From NCBI GenBank assembly GCA_012845835.1, contig JABAKD010000011.1, positions 1,396,001-1,460,000 of the forward strand: 64,000 bases of DNA, written 5' to 3'. Made by a program: the position numbers and the translations under genes. The notes beneath the pieces were generated by a model that was given only the letters and a program-made list of their open reading frames with translations, was not told where the DNA came from and did no database searches. This document shows, piece after piece, positions 30,125 to 40,409 of this stretch. This DNA comes from Undaria pinnatifida. Taxonomy: Eukaryota; Sar; Phaeophyceae; Laminariales; Alariaceae. How positions within the stretch are numbered: position 1 is the first letter of the stretch; each line of letters opens with the position of its first letter.

Positions 30125-30610
30125 TATTAATAGAGCCATCCCACGGTAGGAGGCGTGTTCAGTCAATGGCATCTCATTTCATTCAGTACCTGAGCTCCTT
30201 AACATGACGAGGCTGAGCTCAATATATCTCACCCGAAAAATGACTTCCGGGGAGAGAAATTTATTCGCATCTATTATTTTGCCTTTTAGCCTTAAAAAAA
30301 ACTACCTGGTACAATATATTAGTCTAGACTAAAACTCGTTCGTGATTTTAATGACTTGACTTTACTACACACAGCAGTATACAACCAACCGCTAGTTCTT
30401 CACCTGAGGAGCTCAATCGGACAGACAGGTACATTATCAATTAATCCAACAACTGCAGCCCCTACCTACCGTGAGCCATCCCACGGTAGGGGTGCACAGC
30501 ATGATGATCGATCAGTCCCTGAGGTCGTCGAGCATGAGAAGCTCAATGTCTCACCCGGCAAAATAGGCTTCGAAAGGCATTCGTTCGCACAACCCGACCA
30601 AGCTTCTATG
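30125..30610 (+). repeat. Duplicated segment pair
   Basis: 30130-30270 and 30472-30590 share GAGCCATCCCACGGTAGG, a GAGC.TGAG...CTCAAT phrase, TCTCACCCG..AAAAT and CATT.GTTCGCA-type ends. TACCTGGTA at 30303-30311 lies between them. An 86-codon frame crosses the second copy and is not convincing. Confidence 0.6.
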
Positions 30611-31055
30611 CCTTAGTTCTAAAACAGTATGTGTGCTCGTGAAATTGCTTCACTTAAATTAAACCGGCAGTTCCTACTCTCTTGAGAAGCTCAATCGCCC
30701 AGGGACTTTTTGGCCTAAAACGTGCAACCCCTACTGCCACCGTTGAGTATGTTTGTTTGGGGACTTAGCGCATGTAGAAGCACTTAATTAAGTGTGTTGG
30801 TCGGATTGCGCAAGCGAACGCCTTCTTCTTCGAAGTAACGCCTGCACTATAAAGTAACGCCTTTCTTTTCGAAGTAGTAACGCCTTCGACGTAGTAACGC
30901 CTTCGAAGGCATGTTTCGGGTGAGGTGTTTAAGGTCCTCATGTTAGAAGCTCAGAAACTTCTTAGAATCTTCTGCCTCAGACCCTAGGATGACTGGTCTA
31001 CAAGTATCATGTACTAGTGCTAGAGCGCGTGTCATATAGGAGGGTGCTATGATAC
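30611..31055. other. Unassigned with a small GTAACGCCTTCG repeat
   Basis: Four GAAGTAACGCCT / GTAGTAACGCCTTCGA phrases at 30827-30910. Confidence 0.5.
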
Positions 31056-31059
31056 GATA

Positions 31060-31320
31060 AAGGTGACCCACTTTTTGACATCCTTTTTTCTGCAAGGCTC
31101 TTCATCATGATAAGAGAGCTTAAGACCCCCCCCCCTCAAACACCGACTTGAAAGGGGGGGAAATTGCTATCGGATGCTTAATCCCATAGCCTACGTATGC
31201 AGCGAGAATTATGTTGAAAAAATACAAAATTCTGACGATTGTGGGTTTAGGAGCGGGGTCATTCAGAAAAAAAAATCGCCAAAAAAAGGTATACCTCTAT
31301 CGTCGCTCGCGTCTACACGT
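31060..31320 (+). mobile_element. Family D repeat copy
   Basis: GCAAGGCTCTTCAT..TGA, GAGAGCTTAAGACC, GATGCTTAATCCCATAGCCT, GCAGCGAGAATTATG, CTGACGATTGTGGGTTTAGG, AGCGGGGTCATTCAGAAAAA, GCCAAAAAAAGGTATACCTC and TATCGTCGC. Confidence 0.65.
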
Positions 31321-31321
31321 A

Positions 31322-32560
31322 ACAATAGCTAGGTAGGTAGGTAGCTAGGTAGGGGTGACGACTAACAATGTCACACAAACTCGAGAAAAAAGACACCACC
31401 TTTTATGATTGCCTGTCTGTTTCGATTGTGATGCGCGATGTCCGTGGCACAAGTGACTGAATAGTAGGGTGACGATTGACCAAGCAATCGAGATTTTTCG
31501 ATCGATTGTACTCTGCGCGACTTCCACTGCGCGACTTCCTACGCGCAGCAACCTTATACCGCCTTGAACGGGACGCTCCTCCCGCGCAATAACTGGCCGT
31601 GCAGCGGTACCACCTTGCTTAGTTAGTCTAACGGGAAAAAAAGCCGCGCCATGTATCATTTTAGGGTGACAAAACAGAATGGGGAAGAGATTATAATGTT
31701 AAATCTTCGATCTCACAGCTGGATGGAGTGTATTTTCATTTTTTATAATATATTTATTAATGGTAGTGCGATAAATGTTATTGTGATGAACGTTCACCAC
31801 GCAATGTGTCCTGCCGCCTAACTTTTACCGAGTCCCTGCTGGGGAATAAAATAAATGCCGCCATTCCTGGGGTAACCCGCGATTTTTGAACGAAATGGAA
31901 AGAAGAGAGGATAGAGTTCGATTGTTACGCGACTTCCGGACAAGCAAGTAGTAAAAGCGGTCTTGCCGCGCTCTCTCAATCCAATGGTGACCGAAGATGA
32001 AGTCAAACGACCGATGATGTCGCTATCGATTGGTGATGCGACTCCCGGTCACCATGTGGCCCCTCCAACGCAAGTGGCGTCTACCACCACCGCCTTCATT
32101 TGGTGGGATGAGGGTTCGGTCTGGGGTGGTGTCGATTAATAATGAGAACTTGGAGAGAGGTATATCTAGTATTCGTAGGTTTTGGTTGTTGGAAAACATC
32201 GTTTCACGCTTTCATCTGGATGTAAGTTGCAGTGTTATTTCATCGTGTTTCTGGTTTTTGGCACTCACGCTACATTGTCAGATGGCAAATGAAATAATAA
32301 CAATGTGAGGGTGGCTGAACAAAATGGAGAGGAAACAGACAGACGGTGTGTACGATACATATTTCAATGTCCATGCAATATACGACTCCGCGCACAAGCA
32401 AGAAGTGGTGTTACCTCCTCAATTTAATATAATCGAATGAATACGGCCGGTGGACAAATGACAAAGCAACACATGGAAAAGAAAATATCGAACTGTAATG
32501 ATGCGACCTCCGTGGCGGATCGTGTAGCGTTACCGCCTTCTTTTGCCTCGGCGTTTCTCG
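31322..32560. repeat. Family F degenerate repeats
   Basis: GGTGAC.AAACAGAATGGGGA-like and TTGTGATGC.CGA or GCGACTTCC.GCGCAGCAA phrases recur near 31430, 31530, 31670, 31890-31950, 32030-32060, 32320-32400 and 32480-32520, at spacings of about 100-250. (GGTA)n at 31330-31355. A piece of G left edge lies at 31705-31760. No gene. Confidence 0.5.
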
Positions 32561-32599
32561 CGTCCGTCCAGCGCAACGCCGAGTTTAACTTGTGGAATG

Positions 32600-33030
32600 G
32601 TTGACATTGCTTTGCTCCATTTTTTTTTTATCACGCACGACACTTCGTACGGTGTCATGACCGTATTTGAGTCTCCAGAAAGTAGTGCGAGGTGAGTCCT
32701 GTACCTACCAAAGTCAATGATGCTGGGTCGAACCCTCCGAGTGCATACTCGTGCTCGTGTATACAGGTTCCGAGTAGAGGGACTTTCGATTGGCAAATTG
32801 CGAAAAAAAGGCTACTAGCGGAAAGCGTGAAAGAATAGAGCATAAGGTGAATTTTATTGCCGAAAATCGATGCAACTCGACGAGCATGAGTGAGCATACA
32901 AAGCTGAAACGTGGGAACGCTGATAGAACCCTTCGCGCGATAAAAATGAAGGCACGTACCGGGGGCGGGAGAAGGGAAGACACCTTCAGGAATCCTGTGA
33001 CCATGGCTTGTCCAGCATGTCACGCTGAGT
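32600..33030 (+). mobile_element. SINE-A-like, diverged copy
   Basis: GATGCTGGGTCGAACCCTCC (B-box region), GAGTGCATACTCGTG, GGGACTTTC, GGAAAGCGTGAAAGAATAGA, AATCGATGCAACTCGACGAG, GTGGGAACGCTGATAGAACC, GCGCGATAAAAATGAAGGCA, CGTACCGGGGGCGGGAGAAG, GACACCTTCAGG, GTGACCATGGCTTGTCCAGC. The A box region is unclear. Confidence 0.7.
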
Positions 33031-33149
33031 GAAGGTGAAACCTCTGAGTTACACTACAATAAGAAGAGTCGATGAGCTGGAGAGAGCAAAAAAAATCACG
33101 ATTTAAAAATAAATCAATCAATAGAGGAGAGACTACTACCACTCACTAT

Positions 33150-33153
33150 ACTA

Positions 33154-33198
<45 letters not shown>

Positions 33199-33268
33199 CA
33201 CTAGCACCACTACTACTACTAATAATAATACTACTACTGCTACTACTACTGCTGCTGCTACATGGAAG
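33150..33268 (+). repeat. (ACT)n microsatellite
   Basis: About 30 triplets of ACT with ACC, AAT and GCT variants. Confidence 0.92.
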
Positions 33269-33350
33269 GATATTCGATTTACATCGGAGCGACATCTATC
33301 TACCTACTACGACGCTATATTTTGTCGGACGGCAATAATAATATTGGAGG
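33255..33350 (+). repeat. Paralogue of 42695-42790
   Basis: Both read CATGGAAGGATATTCGATTT or TATGGAAGGATATTCGATTT, then GCGACATCTAT or GGCATCTATTACG, and GTCGGACGGCAATAATAATA or GTCGAAGGGCAACAATAATA. TACCAGGTA is at 33373-33381 just beyond. Confidence 0.6.
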
Positions 33351-34135
33351 ATAGCACGCAAGAAAAAATAACTACCAGGTAGTAAAAATAAAAATAAAGC
33401 GCCCACCACACCTGCGACCGCATAATAACACGCAGTTGCTCAAGATAACGCATGGATCCATCCCATCCCCACTGGGAAGATTTCCCGTGACGATTTTCCT
33501 CTACGATACTTAGCAAAACGGGACCGACACAAAACAAAAAGTGGGTACTACTTTGGAAAGGTCTCTATCCTTGATCAAGGTGTTGTTGCTCTTATGGACG
33601 CATCTCTCGGGGTTGCATGCTCTCACTCTCTCCGTTGTCGAAAATCGGTATAGAAAGATTATCAAATGGAGGAGGGGGGGGGAAACATTTCAGGCATGTG
33701 GTTCTGTAGTCAGTCGTAAGGCCGCAGACCCTTGCCATCCCTAACTGACTGCTATATACTACCAAGTATAAACAATGTATACATGCCCCCTTCGATCTCA
33801 CAGCTGTTAGTTGTCCTGAGTGTGTTTTAATTTTTTATACGAGTAATATACCGGTAATAAAATGCTATATATATATTGATAAAAAAATCGTCTGAATGTC
33901 GTTTCATTCTTGTTTTTGTTGTGCAATAATACCAGGAGGTCTGCTTTTTCGGTATGCTTGCACCACTAGACTACTATTTAATAGGTAGGCCATGGCTTTG
34001 CTCATCGGGCTAGAACTTGCTTTCAGTGTAGTATGCCTATTAAGAGTAATACTCACCTTTAGGGTCAGGTGTCACAAAGCTCCTTACGTGACTACACCGA
34101 AGTGAGAAAGTAAAGTAGTGCTACACATACCAGTA
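33351..34135. other. Unassigned, with fragments of G edge and D
   Basis: CTTCGATCTCACAGCTG...GTGTGTTTTAATTTTTTATA (33790-33840) is a G left edge, minus strand. 33885-34020 has AATCGTCTGAATG and GGCCATGG.TTGCTCATCGGG; the latter phrase also occurs at 23990-24020. Confidence 0.4.
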
Positions 34136-34137
34136 TT

Positions 34138-34436
34138 TTTTTTTTGCACACTTTTACTTTGCAGCTTCTGAACAAGCCGTGGTCACAGGTGTCGGCCCTT
34201 CTCCTCCCCGGTTCTTGCCTTCAATTTTCATCGCGCATAGGGTTCAGCAATCCCACTGCTCGTCGATTGTTCATCGAGTGTTGCTAACTCACGCTTTCGC
34301 GCTTTCCGCAAGTCAATTTGTCCACAAGAAAAAGCCCCAACGAATTTATACGAGTATGCACTCGGCGGGGCTCGAACTCACGAAACTGACCTATACCAGG
34401 CTCGAGGATAACCTGATACGCCACCGGGGCGACCGG
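34138..34436 (-). mobile_element. SINE-A copy 4
   Basis: Full copy read from the right: CCGGTCGCCCCGGTGGCGTA, CGTGAGTTCGAGCCCCGCCG, GGAAAGCGCGAAAGCGTGAG, GGGATTGCTGAACCCTATGC, GACCACGGCTTGTTCAGAAG, with a T-rich (A-tail) stretch at the left. Confidence 0.9.
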
Positions 34437-34504
34437 TATACCAGTATAGACTATACCAGGGTATGACGCAGCATGATGTGTAATAATGTGATGTTTGATC
34501 TAGC

Positions 34505-34705
34505 TCAAAATTCCCCACCTAAAGTATAAATACCACCACTTACCATTATAATAGTGGACAAAAAAAATAGGACCCCTCCCAATAAAAACTCACCCATCCA
34601 TAGAGTACACTCTAATACAAGTACCAACAACGCAACTTGCAAAGATGAGTATTGACCTGAAAACTCGTCGAACTCACGGCGCTGACGTCCTTGAAATATT
34701 TTTTA
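34505..34705 (+). repeat. Paralogue of 43620-43816
   Basis: Both run ACTTACCATTATA or ACTCACCATTATA, GTGGACAAAAAAAATAGGAC, CCCTCCCAATAAAAACTCAC, CCATCCAT, TACAAGT.CC.ACAACGCA, CTTGCAAAGATGAGTATTGA, CCTGAAA, TCGTCGAACTCACGG, CTGACGTCCTTGA and TATTTTTTATAAAATA. About 90 percent identity. Confidence 0.8.
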
Positions 34706-35120
34706 TAAAATAACAACTATTAATAGCTGCGGTTGTTCTGATGATTGCACGCTCTCTTAGGGTTATAGGGTCATCAGGTATGCAAAGCTCCTTTGCAAAG
34801 CTCCTTACGTGACCACAACAAACTCGGGAAAATAAAGTAGTGTACGAATGATTCAGCATGATGATGTGTAACAATAACAACTATTATTAATAGCTGCGGT
34901 TTGTTCAGATGATTGCCCGCTCTTGTCGGAGGGGTTGTATAAAGGAGTTACTAAAGCAATAATAATAACAGTATTCCTTTTTTTCTTTTTTTTTTGACGA
35001 TCCTCCGGCGGATGTGGAAAAATCAAGCTTGAGCTCACCACACTTCCACGTATTTTCATACGCGTCGTGTGTCGATTTACCTCAGTAATAATAGTCGTTT
35101 TTTAGATACCTGTACGTATC
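34706..35120. repeat. Local duplication and T-rich DNA
   Basis: AACAACTATTAATAGCTGCG, GTTGTTCTGATGATTGC at 34720-34750 is repeated at 34868-34917 as AACTATTATTAATAGCTGCG, GTTTGTTCAGATGATTGC. TCCTCCGGCGGATG near 35000 also occurs at 43030 and 45452, each followed by GGAAAAA. Confidence 0.6.
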
Positions 35121-35126
35121 AATATG

Positions 35127-35314
35127 TCGTACCCAGTACTAGGGCATGACATTGCGTTGTCGAATGCATTACGATGCATTATCTCTGTGTCGTGGCTTGT
35201 GACCACAGAGCTGATCTTTCTAGGGTGAAGAATCAGTACGGACACTGGGTGTGCTGGATGTCGACGAGTAGAAGAACGGTTTAATGTGAAGAACACACAC
35301 ACACACACACACGT
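35127..35314 (+). repeat. Family C repeat, (AC)n-tailed copy
   Basis: Near twin of 8338-8522 in the other orientation. Ends TTTAATGTGAAGAAC then (AC)9. Confidence 0.88.
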
Positions 35315-35364
35315 ATCAATATATACCAAGGTTCCCGTTTGTTTTTCAACTGTATAGATAGGGC

Positions 35365-35585
35365 ATATTAATAGCGTGTGCGTATGCAAAATTCGACGCG
35401 ACTCGATGAGGGAAGAATGTGCTACTGCACCGTTCTCGCGATAAAAATGAAGGCACGCGCCGTAGATGGAGGGGGAGGATGAGCCTGCTTTGTGGCCCCG
35501 GGTTTGAGTTACGACATGGTGCGGAGAACGACGAAGATGGGCGGAGATGATGAATAGAATGAGCAAAAAAGAGCACGGCGAGCTA
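35365..35585 (+). mobile_element. SINE-B body copy
   Basis: TTCGACGCGACTCGATGAGG, GAAGAATGTGCTACTGCACC, GTTCTCGCGATAAAAATGAA, GGCACGCGCCGTAGATGGAG, GAGCCTGCTTTGTGGCCCCG. Confidence 0.7.
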
Positions 35586-35721
35586 ATGTGCAGACAACAC
35601 ACGACACGAGAACGTTGAAACAATGTGTTCTTCACCACGTGTAGTTGCATGTATGTAGACAGCAGGTAGATTCAGATTCGAAGTCGAGTTTCATGCGGCA
35701 ATAAATGACTCTCCTCGGTTT

Positions 35722-36515
35722 GTGCCGAGCAAAAGGTGCGGTGTGTACGACGATACAGCTATAATAAACGCAAGTCGAGTAATGCGCACATGCACAAGTT
35801 CATCCCCACAAGAAGACGTAATGGGAAGAAACGATCATGAAAAAAATAAAGTTCCGCATTGCCACCGCAAGCACGCTCATCCAAGGACACCGAAGGCGCG
35901 TTTGGAATCACTTATCATGTCAATTCCTTCCGTAGATGACCGACGCGGTGTTCCGGCGCGCAGCCGATACGTGGGAGAACGAAACCCTTGGAACCATTCT
36001 CATTTCAGTCGCGTCTTTTGGCTCGCAGCGTAATGACGTTGTAGCCTTCCCGGTTGCACTCCCATCATGATTGTTTTCGTTTCATATTGTTATCATTGAT
36101 CGGGACCCCATGTATGTACACAAACAATTTATCCGCCAAGTAAATGTCACGGTGACATGCAGGTTAACGCGTCACCACGGCACCATGGGCGAGAGCGAGC
36201 GCCCGTTGGGGAAGCCAAAGGCTCTCGAATTACTGCTCCCCTACGAGCACGACGAGTACTCCTGGGAAGTTTTTGACGAAAAAAAAAAAACACGCAGCTA
36301 CCGCGAGACCATCATCCGAACGAATGTCACCCGGAGATTACACTACCGAGCATCGTCCTAACGGGTTTTGTCATCCGAAGATGTTGCGATTGCGTGGTCT
36401 CGCCAACAATGAAAGGAAAACATTTCGCAAGTCCAAGGGCGTGTTTCAGCAGGGCACATACTCGGGCATGTACCCGGGTATTTCTGGTACCGAGGTACCC
36501 CCGGGTATATACTGA
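35722..36515 (+). CDS. Possible multi-exon host gene, unknown
   Basis: Three open stretches in different frames have protein-like composition and are not shared with any repeat I see. They are 35722-36033 (ends ...RSRYVGERNPWNHSHFSRV), 36186-36358 (MGESERPLGKPKALELLLPY, then EHDEYSWEVFDEKKKTRSYR) and about 36380-36515 (MLRLRGLANNERKTFRKSKG). Candidate 3' splice sites CATGCAG (36163) and GGCTCGCAG (36029) exist, but I cannot build a consistent model. It could also be unrelated chance frames. No family is recognised. Confidence 0.25.
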
Positions 36516-38520
36516 GTATCTGACTAAACACACCCTTAGCAAGACAAGACGCCAACATAAACACCTGGCTCGCTCGTGTTTCGGCAAAAACCTAGGCAAA
36601 AACATAACTATCCAAACCCAACCAACTCCGCGAGTCCATTCCATTCACCAAGTCCTATTCTCAACTCCGGCTTCATCGCTCCACATACCAACATTATAAA
36701 CGCCACCACTCCACACGCACTCCCAACCGCAAAAAAAGTCACTGCCGGTCTAAAAACCTCCGTAAAAAAACGTGAATCGATGGACGGAACCAAAAGCAAC
36801 CGCCATCTCCCTTTCCATGCGCTGCACTACGGCCGGCACGCCGCGTCAAATTAAACGAAACAAAACAGCCAACGAAAACAAAGACACAAAGTTAAACAAA
36901 CACCATACACATACAGGGGGTTCGATTCTGCGGGCATCGACGCAAAAGAAAAAGCCCAAAGATTCGATCCGCATTCCTGTGAAATACCGCCAGTACAGCA
37001 GTAGCATCGTCGCGGGCTCTCACTATTATGGTGCGGTGTCGCGCCAAACGATACTAACCGCACTGAAGTGGGACCCCGCACTATCCTGGCACAGTATAGT
37101 TCTCTGTAGTACGAGGTCGTGACAAGCAATTTCGACCGCACTAAATTGGGACTCCGCATTACAGGGTACCGCACTAACGCGGGACCACGCGTTTTCAGCA
37201 ATACCGGTAAAAAAACACGAGGCGATTCGATTCGCATTCATGTGGAATACCAGTACAGACTAACCATGCCGGTAAAAATTCGTATGGGACAAATACGATT
37301 TGATGCGCATCCATGTAGAAATACCGGTACGCACAGCCTGACCCCCAGACAAACGATTTGCAAGGTTGTGGATTCGTGGGGTAAAAAAAAGTGTGTACCC
37401 GGCTACCTACCTACCTTCCCGAGCATGACCCAAACAACCAGGTCTGATAACTCGGGTATACTCGGGTACCCCTGGGTATACCACCCACGTACTAAACACA
37501 CCGTTAGGACGCTTTCATACAATCACTACATATATCAAGTGTTTGCGGCATTGCCGCTGCGCTGCTGCTGCTGTTTCGGTTACGCGTGAAAATCGAAAAC
37601 CGCCTAAAATTTCGATCCACCTGATCACGTACATGCTGCTTCCGGACCACTCTCGGTCAAAAGTACAAAAAAAACATACAAACCATTTATGTGGAAGGGG
37701 GGGGGGGGGGGTCGCACAATGATAATTTTATTCAACCCGCCCCCCCCCGGCCGTTCCAGCTACAACAAATTATTACGTGGGGGATACATGAATGATATTG
37801 TATTTAACCCCCCCCCCCCGGGCCCATTCCCAGGCTACAGCAAGACTTTCGTCCGAGCTCCAAAGCCTAAATGCGCGTCCGGAGCCAAACACACAACGGA
37901 AAGAATATGCACTCGATTGCCGCATAGTGGACGCGCATCGAAAGAGTGAATACTTAAAATGTGTTGTAGTAGTAGGGTATATACTCTTGGGCAACCGGGT
38001 ACCAAACGTTGTTATGTTCGTCGTGCCCAGGTAGATACCCGAGTACGAAATGCCCGCGGGTTGGGTATAATATACCATACACAGGTTATACCCGCGGGTA
38101 CGAAATACCCGGGTTAGATACCAGGGTACATCTCCAGTCTGTACCGTGCTAAACACAACTACCCTCGACAATACCGGTACTCTTGGGGAGGGAGGGGTAC
38201 AAACGTACAAATATCTATATCAAGATTTAGACAACAACCGTCAAAACAAGGGCACACATGCACTCAACTCATTCACTGCCTCCGCCGCTATCATGTGTCA
38301 AGGAATACAGTTGACAAAATGTGTATCGTACTTCGAGTAAATGGTCATTCGTGTCGCTCTATTCTACAAAATGAGGTTCCAAAGAGGGTGTGTTTACGGC
38401 GCAGGGTATACAATACTCTGCAGGTACCCGGGTACGTACCTGACGAGTACCCGTGCGCATACCCGAGTAAAAGCACTGTCACTCCGGTGCAGTACCCGGG
38501 TATCTCAGAGTGTATATCCT
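36466..38520. repeat. Cluster of TACCCGGGTA-type palindromes
   Basis: TACCCGGGTA exactly at 36471-36480, 38425-38434 and 38493-38502, with close variants at 36485-36512, 37455-37485, 38030-38125. In four places the palindrome block is followed by (G)TA.CTAAACACA(C)CC, so the unit is repeated: 36515-36535, 37488-37505, 38145-38160 and the diverged 38515-38540. Between them, 36950-37330 repeats GATTCGATCCGCATTC, ACCGCACTAA and AATACCGGTA phrases. Confidence 0.65.
37690..37830. repeat. Poly-G and poly-C tracts
   Basis: G run of about 16 near 37696-37711; two similar segments TTATTCAACCCGCCCCCCCC and GTATTTAACCCCCCCCCCCC about 75 bases apart. Confidence 0.7.
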
Positions 38521-39119
38521 ACTAATAAAACGCCCTTGAATAAGTTCGCAAACCACAAAGAGGATACTTTTTTTTTCATCTCTTTCGAGCGTTGCTTCTT
38601 TAGTGCTGATACTGCGGAGTCGCCACCCCACCACCCCGTTCATATACCGAAAACCAAAACCAAAGATACACTACCTGGAGTACAGCAATCAATACTATAC
38701 TGTACACAGCTCGTACGGCCAGGGAATGGACGGGGCGTAGACGGATACTTCTAAAAGGGTTCGCCGCATGAACAAGTACAGGACCCCTCCTAACAAAACG
38801 AGAAACAACAAACTCAGGCTGAGCTTTGTACGCTGAAAATAATAATCTGGGAGCCGTCGTTATACCGAATTTAATGTACAACGCACCCTCTCCCAAATAA
38901 GAAACCCAGCCTGGGTCGGTATTTCTTTCTTACAATCAATAGGTGTTCTGTAGGTATACCTTAAACCAAGTATGGGATACGATAGACGGCAAGAAATTCT
39001 TAATATTACCGTCTTATACCCCGTAGCCCTGTACTGCCCTGTACTGCTGTACCTGGTATGCCGGTACCCTGGTACTTGCACACGAGCAACGCAATCCCGC
39101 CACCCCGGTACGTACCTCC
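38521..39119. other. Unassigned sequence
   Basis: TACCTGGTA at 39050-39058. Directly downstream (3') of the next gene; may hold its terminator, but no polyadenylation signal is clear. Confidence 0.3.
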
Positions 39120-40409
39120 CTACTCCACCCCAGGCTGCTGCAACCCGCACGTGACCACCGGGGGTGATACCGTTTTCCTCCCCGACATGCCAAACACTCC
39201 AGCAACGTCCGCCGCAAGAGCAGCAACCTTATCAGCAAATTCCGCAACGGACATACCGTTGTGCCCTCTCACCCCCCCTCTCGATTTACTCCTGCCCCAG
39301 GAAGACTTCCGCTCACCAACACCACAACTCGTGACACCTCTTCCAGAAGAAGACCTTCTTCCAGAGGAAGACCTAGCACTGCCCAAAGCGTCTCCCTCTC
39401 CTCCTCCTCCTCCTCCCCCCCCCTCTTTCCTTTGCCCGCACGCGTAGTCTGCGAGGTAGTCGGCTTCCCCAACCGCAGGATCGATCAGCGTGGGCATCTC
39501 AACAAGCGACGGCATTGACAGCAATGAGAGCCTGCTTACGGGGCGGGTCTCAGAGCCCCCTGAAACATCTTCAGTTGGGTATACAGTTGCGTCAGGGGAT
39601 GGTGCCGGGGTGGACCCGCAGGAGTCAGCCGGAGATGGTAGCAAGGCACCCCCTGCCTTCCCGCCGTGAGAAGCAAGGGTCACCCCTTTTTCCATTATGC
39701 ACGTCTTATACGCCGCAACCGCAGCAGCAGAAGCAGCATTACAACACCCAGCAGCAGCAGCAGTGGGGGTGGTGGCTCGTCCCGCGGTCATCATCTGCAA
39801 CCTACCGTCCGCCGAAGCGCGGCGAACACGCGTGGTACGACTCGCATCGAGGGCAGCAAGCCGCGGTGGCGAAGCCGAACACATCGAAGATGAAGCAGAA
39901 GCGGAGAAACAACGCCTTGCCGCCTCCTCCTCACGTACCGTAGCGAACGTCGGACTCGCCCGGGACAGGCACACACCACCACCATTACCACCACCACCTC
40001 CATCCATAACCGAGCCAGTCGACAAAAATGCACTGTTCCACCTAGCAGAAGAAAAATCGCGCCCATCCATACTCCCAGCGCTCGACCCGAAGCTACCCGT
40101 CCTGCCATGATTCCCAGCGGAAAGCGGTGCACTCCTCGGCAGACGGAGCTCGGCCCGACTAAAGAGCATCCCAGCTTTTCCGTCTCTAGATGGAGCGACA
40201 ACGGAGGATGATCTTGCGCTTACCGAGATAGAGTCGGGGGTTGCCTTGGGAGGGCTGGACGGGAGGGGTGCTGGCTTGGGGGTATCTAGCTTGAGAGCAG
40301 AGCGTCTGCGGACGATCCGGGGGTTCTGCTTGGGGGGGGTGGTGTTGGGAGGGGGGGGTGTCATCGGGCAGGTTGTTGTCGGGGCTCCTCCTGAAAAAAA
40401 AGCAAACAC
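39120..40409 (-). CDS. Ser/Ala/Gly-rich protein of unknown function, 429-codon ORF
   Basis: The longest open frame of the window, GC-rich relative to its surroundings. From the methionine at 40409 it starts MFAFFSGGAPTTTCP, but the DNA here reads TTTGCTTTTTTTTCAG before GAGGAGCC, a strong 3' splice site (AG at 40392-40391), so the real exon probably starts at 40390 and earlier exons lie to the right. Features: Pro-rich segment (residues 15-30), basic stretch IVRRRSALKL, many Ser-rich phrases, Gly run near residue 140, Ala-rich AAAAGCCNAASAAAVAAYK near 225, Gly run near 340, basic Ser-rich RSSSGRRSSSGRG near 355, and a more ordered C-terminal helix-like MSVAEFADKVAALAADVAG near 385-405. No signal peptide or enzyme motif is seen; much is predicted disordered. 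Stop at 39120. Phosphosite-like RRSS and RRAS phrases suggest a regulatory protein, by inference only. Confidence 0.55.
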   Translation of the reverse strand: MFAFFSGGAPTTTCPMTPPPPNTTPPKQNPRIVRRRSALKLDTPKPAPLPSSPPKATPDSISVSARSSSVVAPSRDGKAGMLFSRAELRLPRSAPLSAGNHGRTGSFGSSAGSMDGRDFSSARWNSAFLSTGSVMDGGGGGNGGGVCLSRASPTFATVREEEAARRCFSASASSSMCSASPPRLAALDASRTTRVRRASADGRLQMMTAGRATTPTAAAAGCCNAASAAAVAAYKTCIMEKGVTLASHGGKAGGALLPSPADSCGSTPAPSPDATVYPTEDVSGGSETRPVSRLSLLSMPSLVEMPTLIDPAVGEADYLADYACGQRKEGGGGGGGGEGDALGSARSSSGRRSSSGRGVTSCGVGERKSSWGRSKSRGGVRGHNGMSVAEFADKVAALAADVAGVFGMSGRKTVSPPVVTCGLQQPGVE

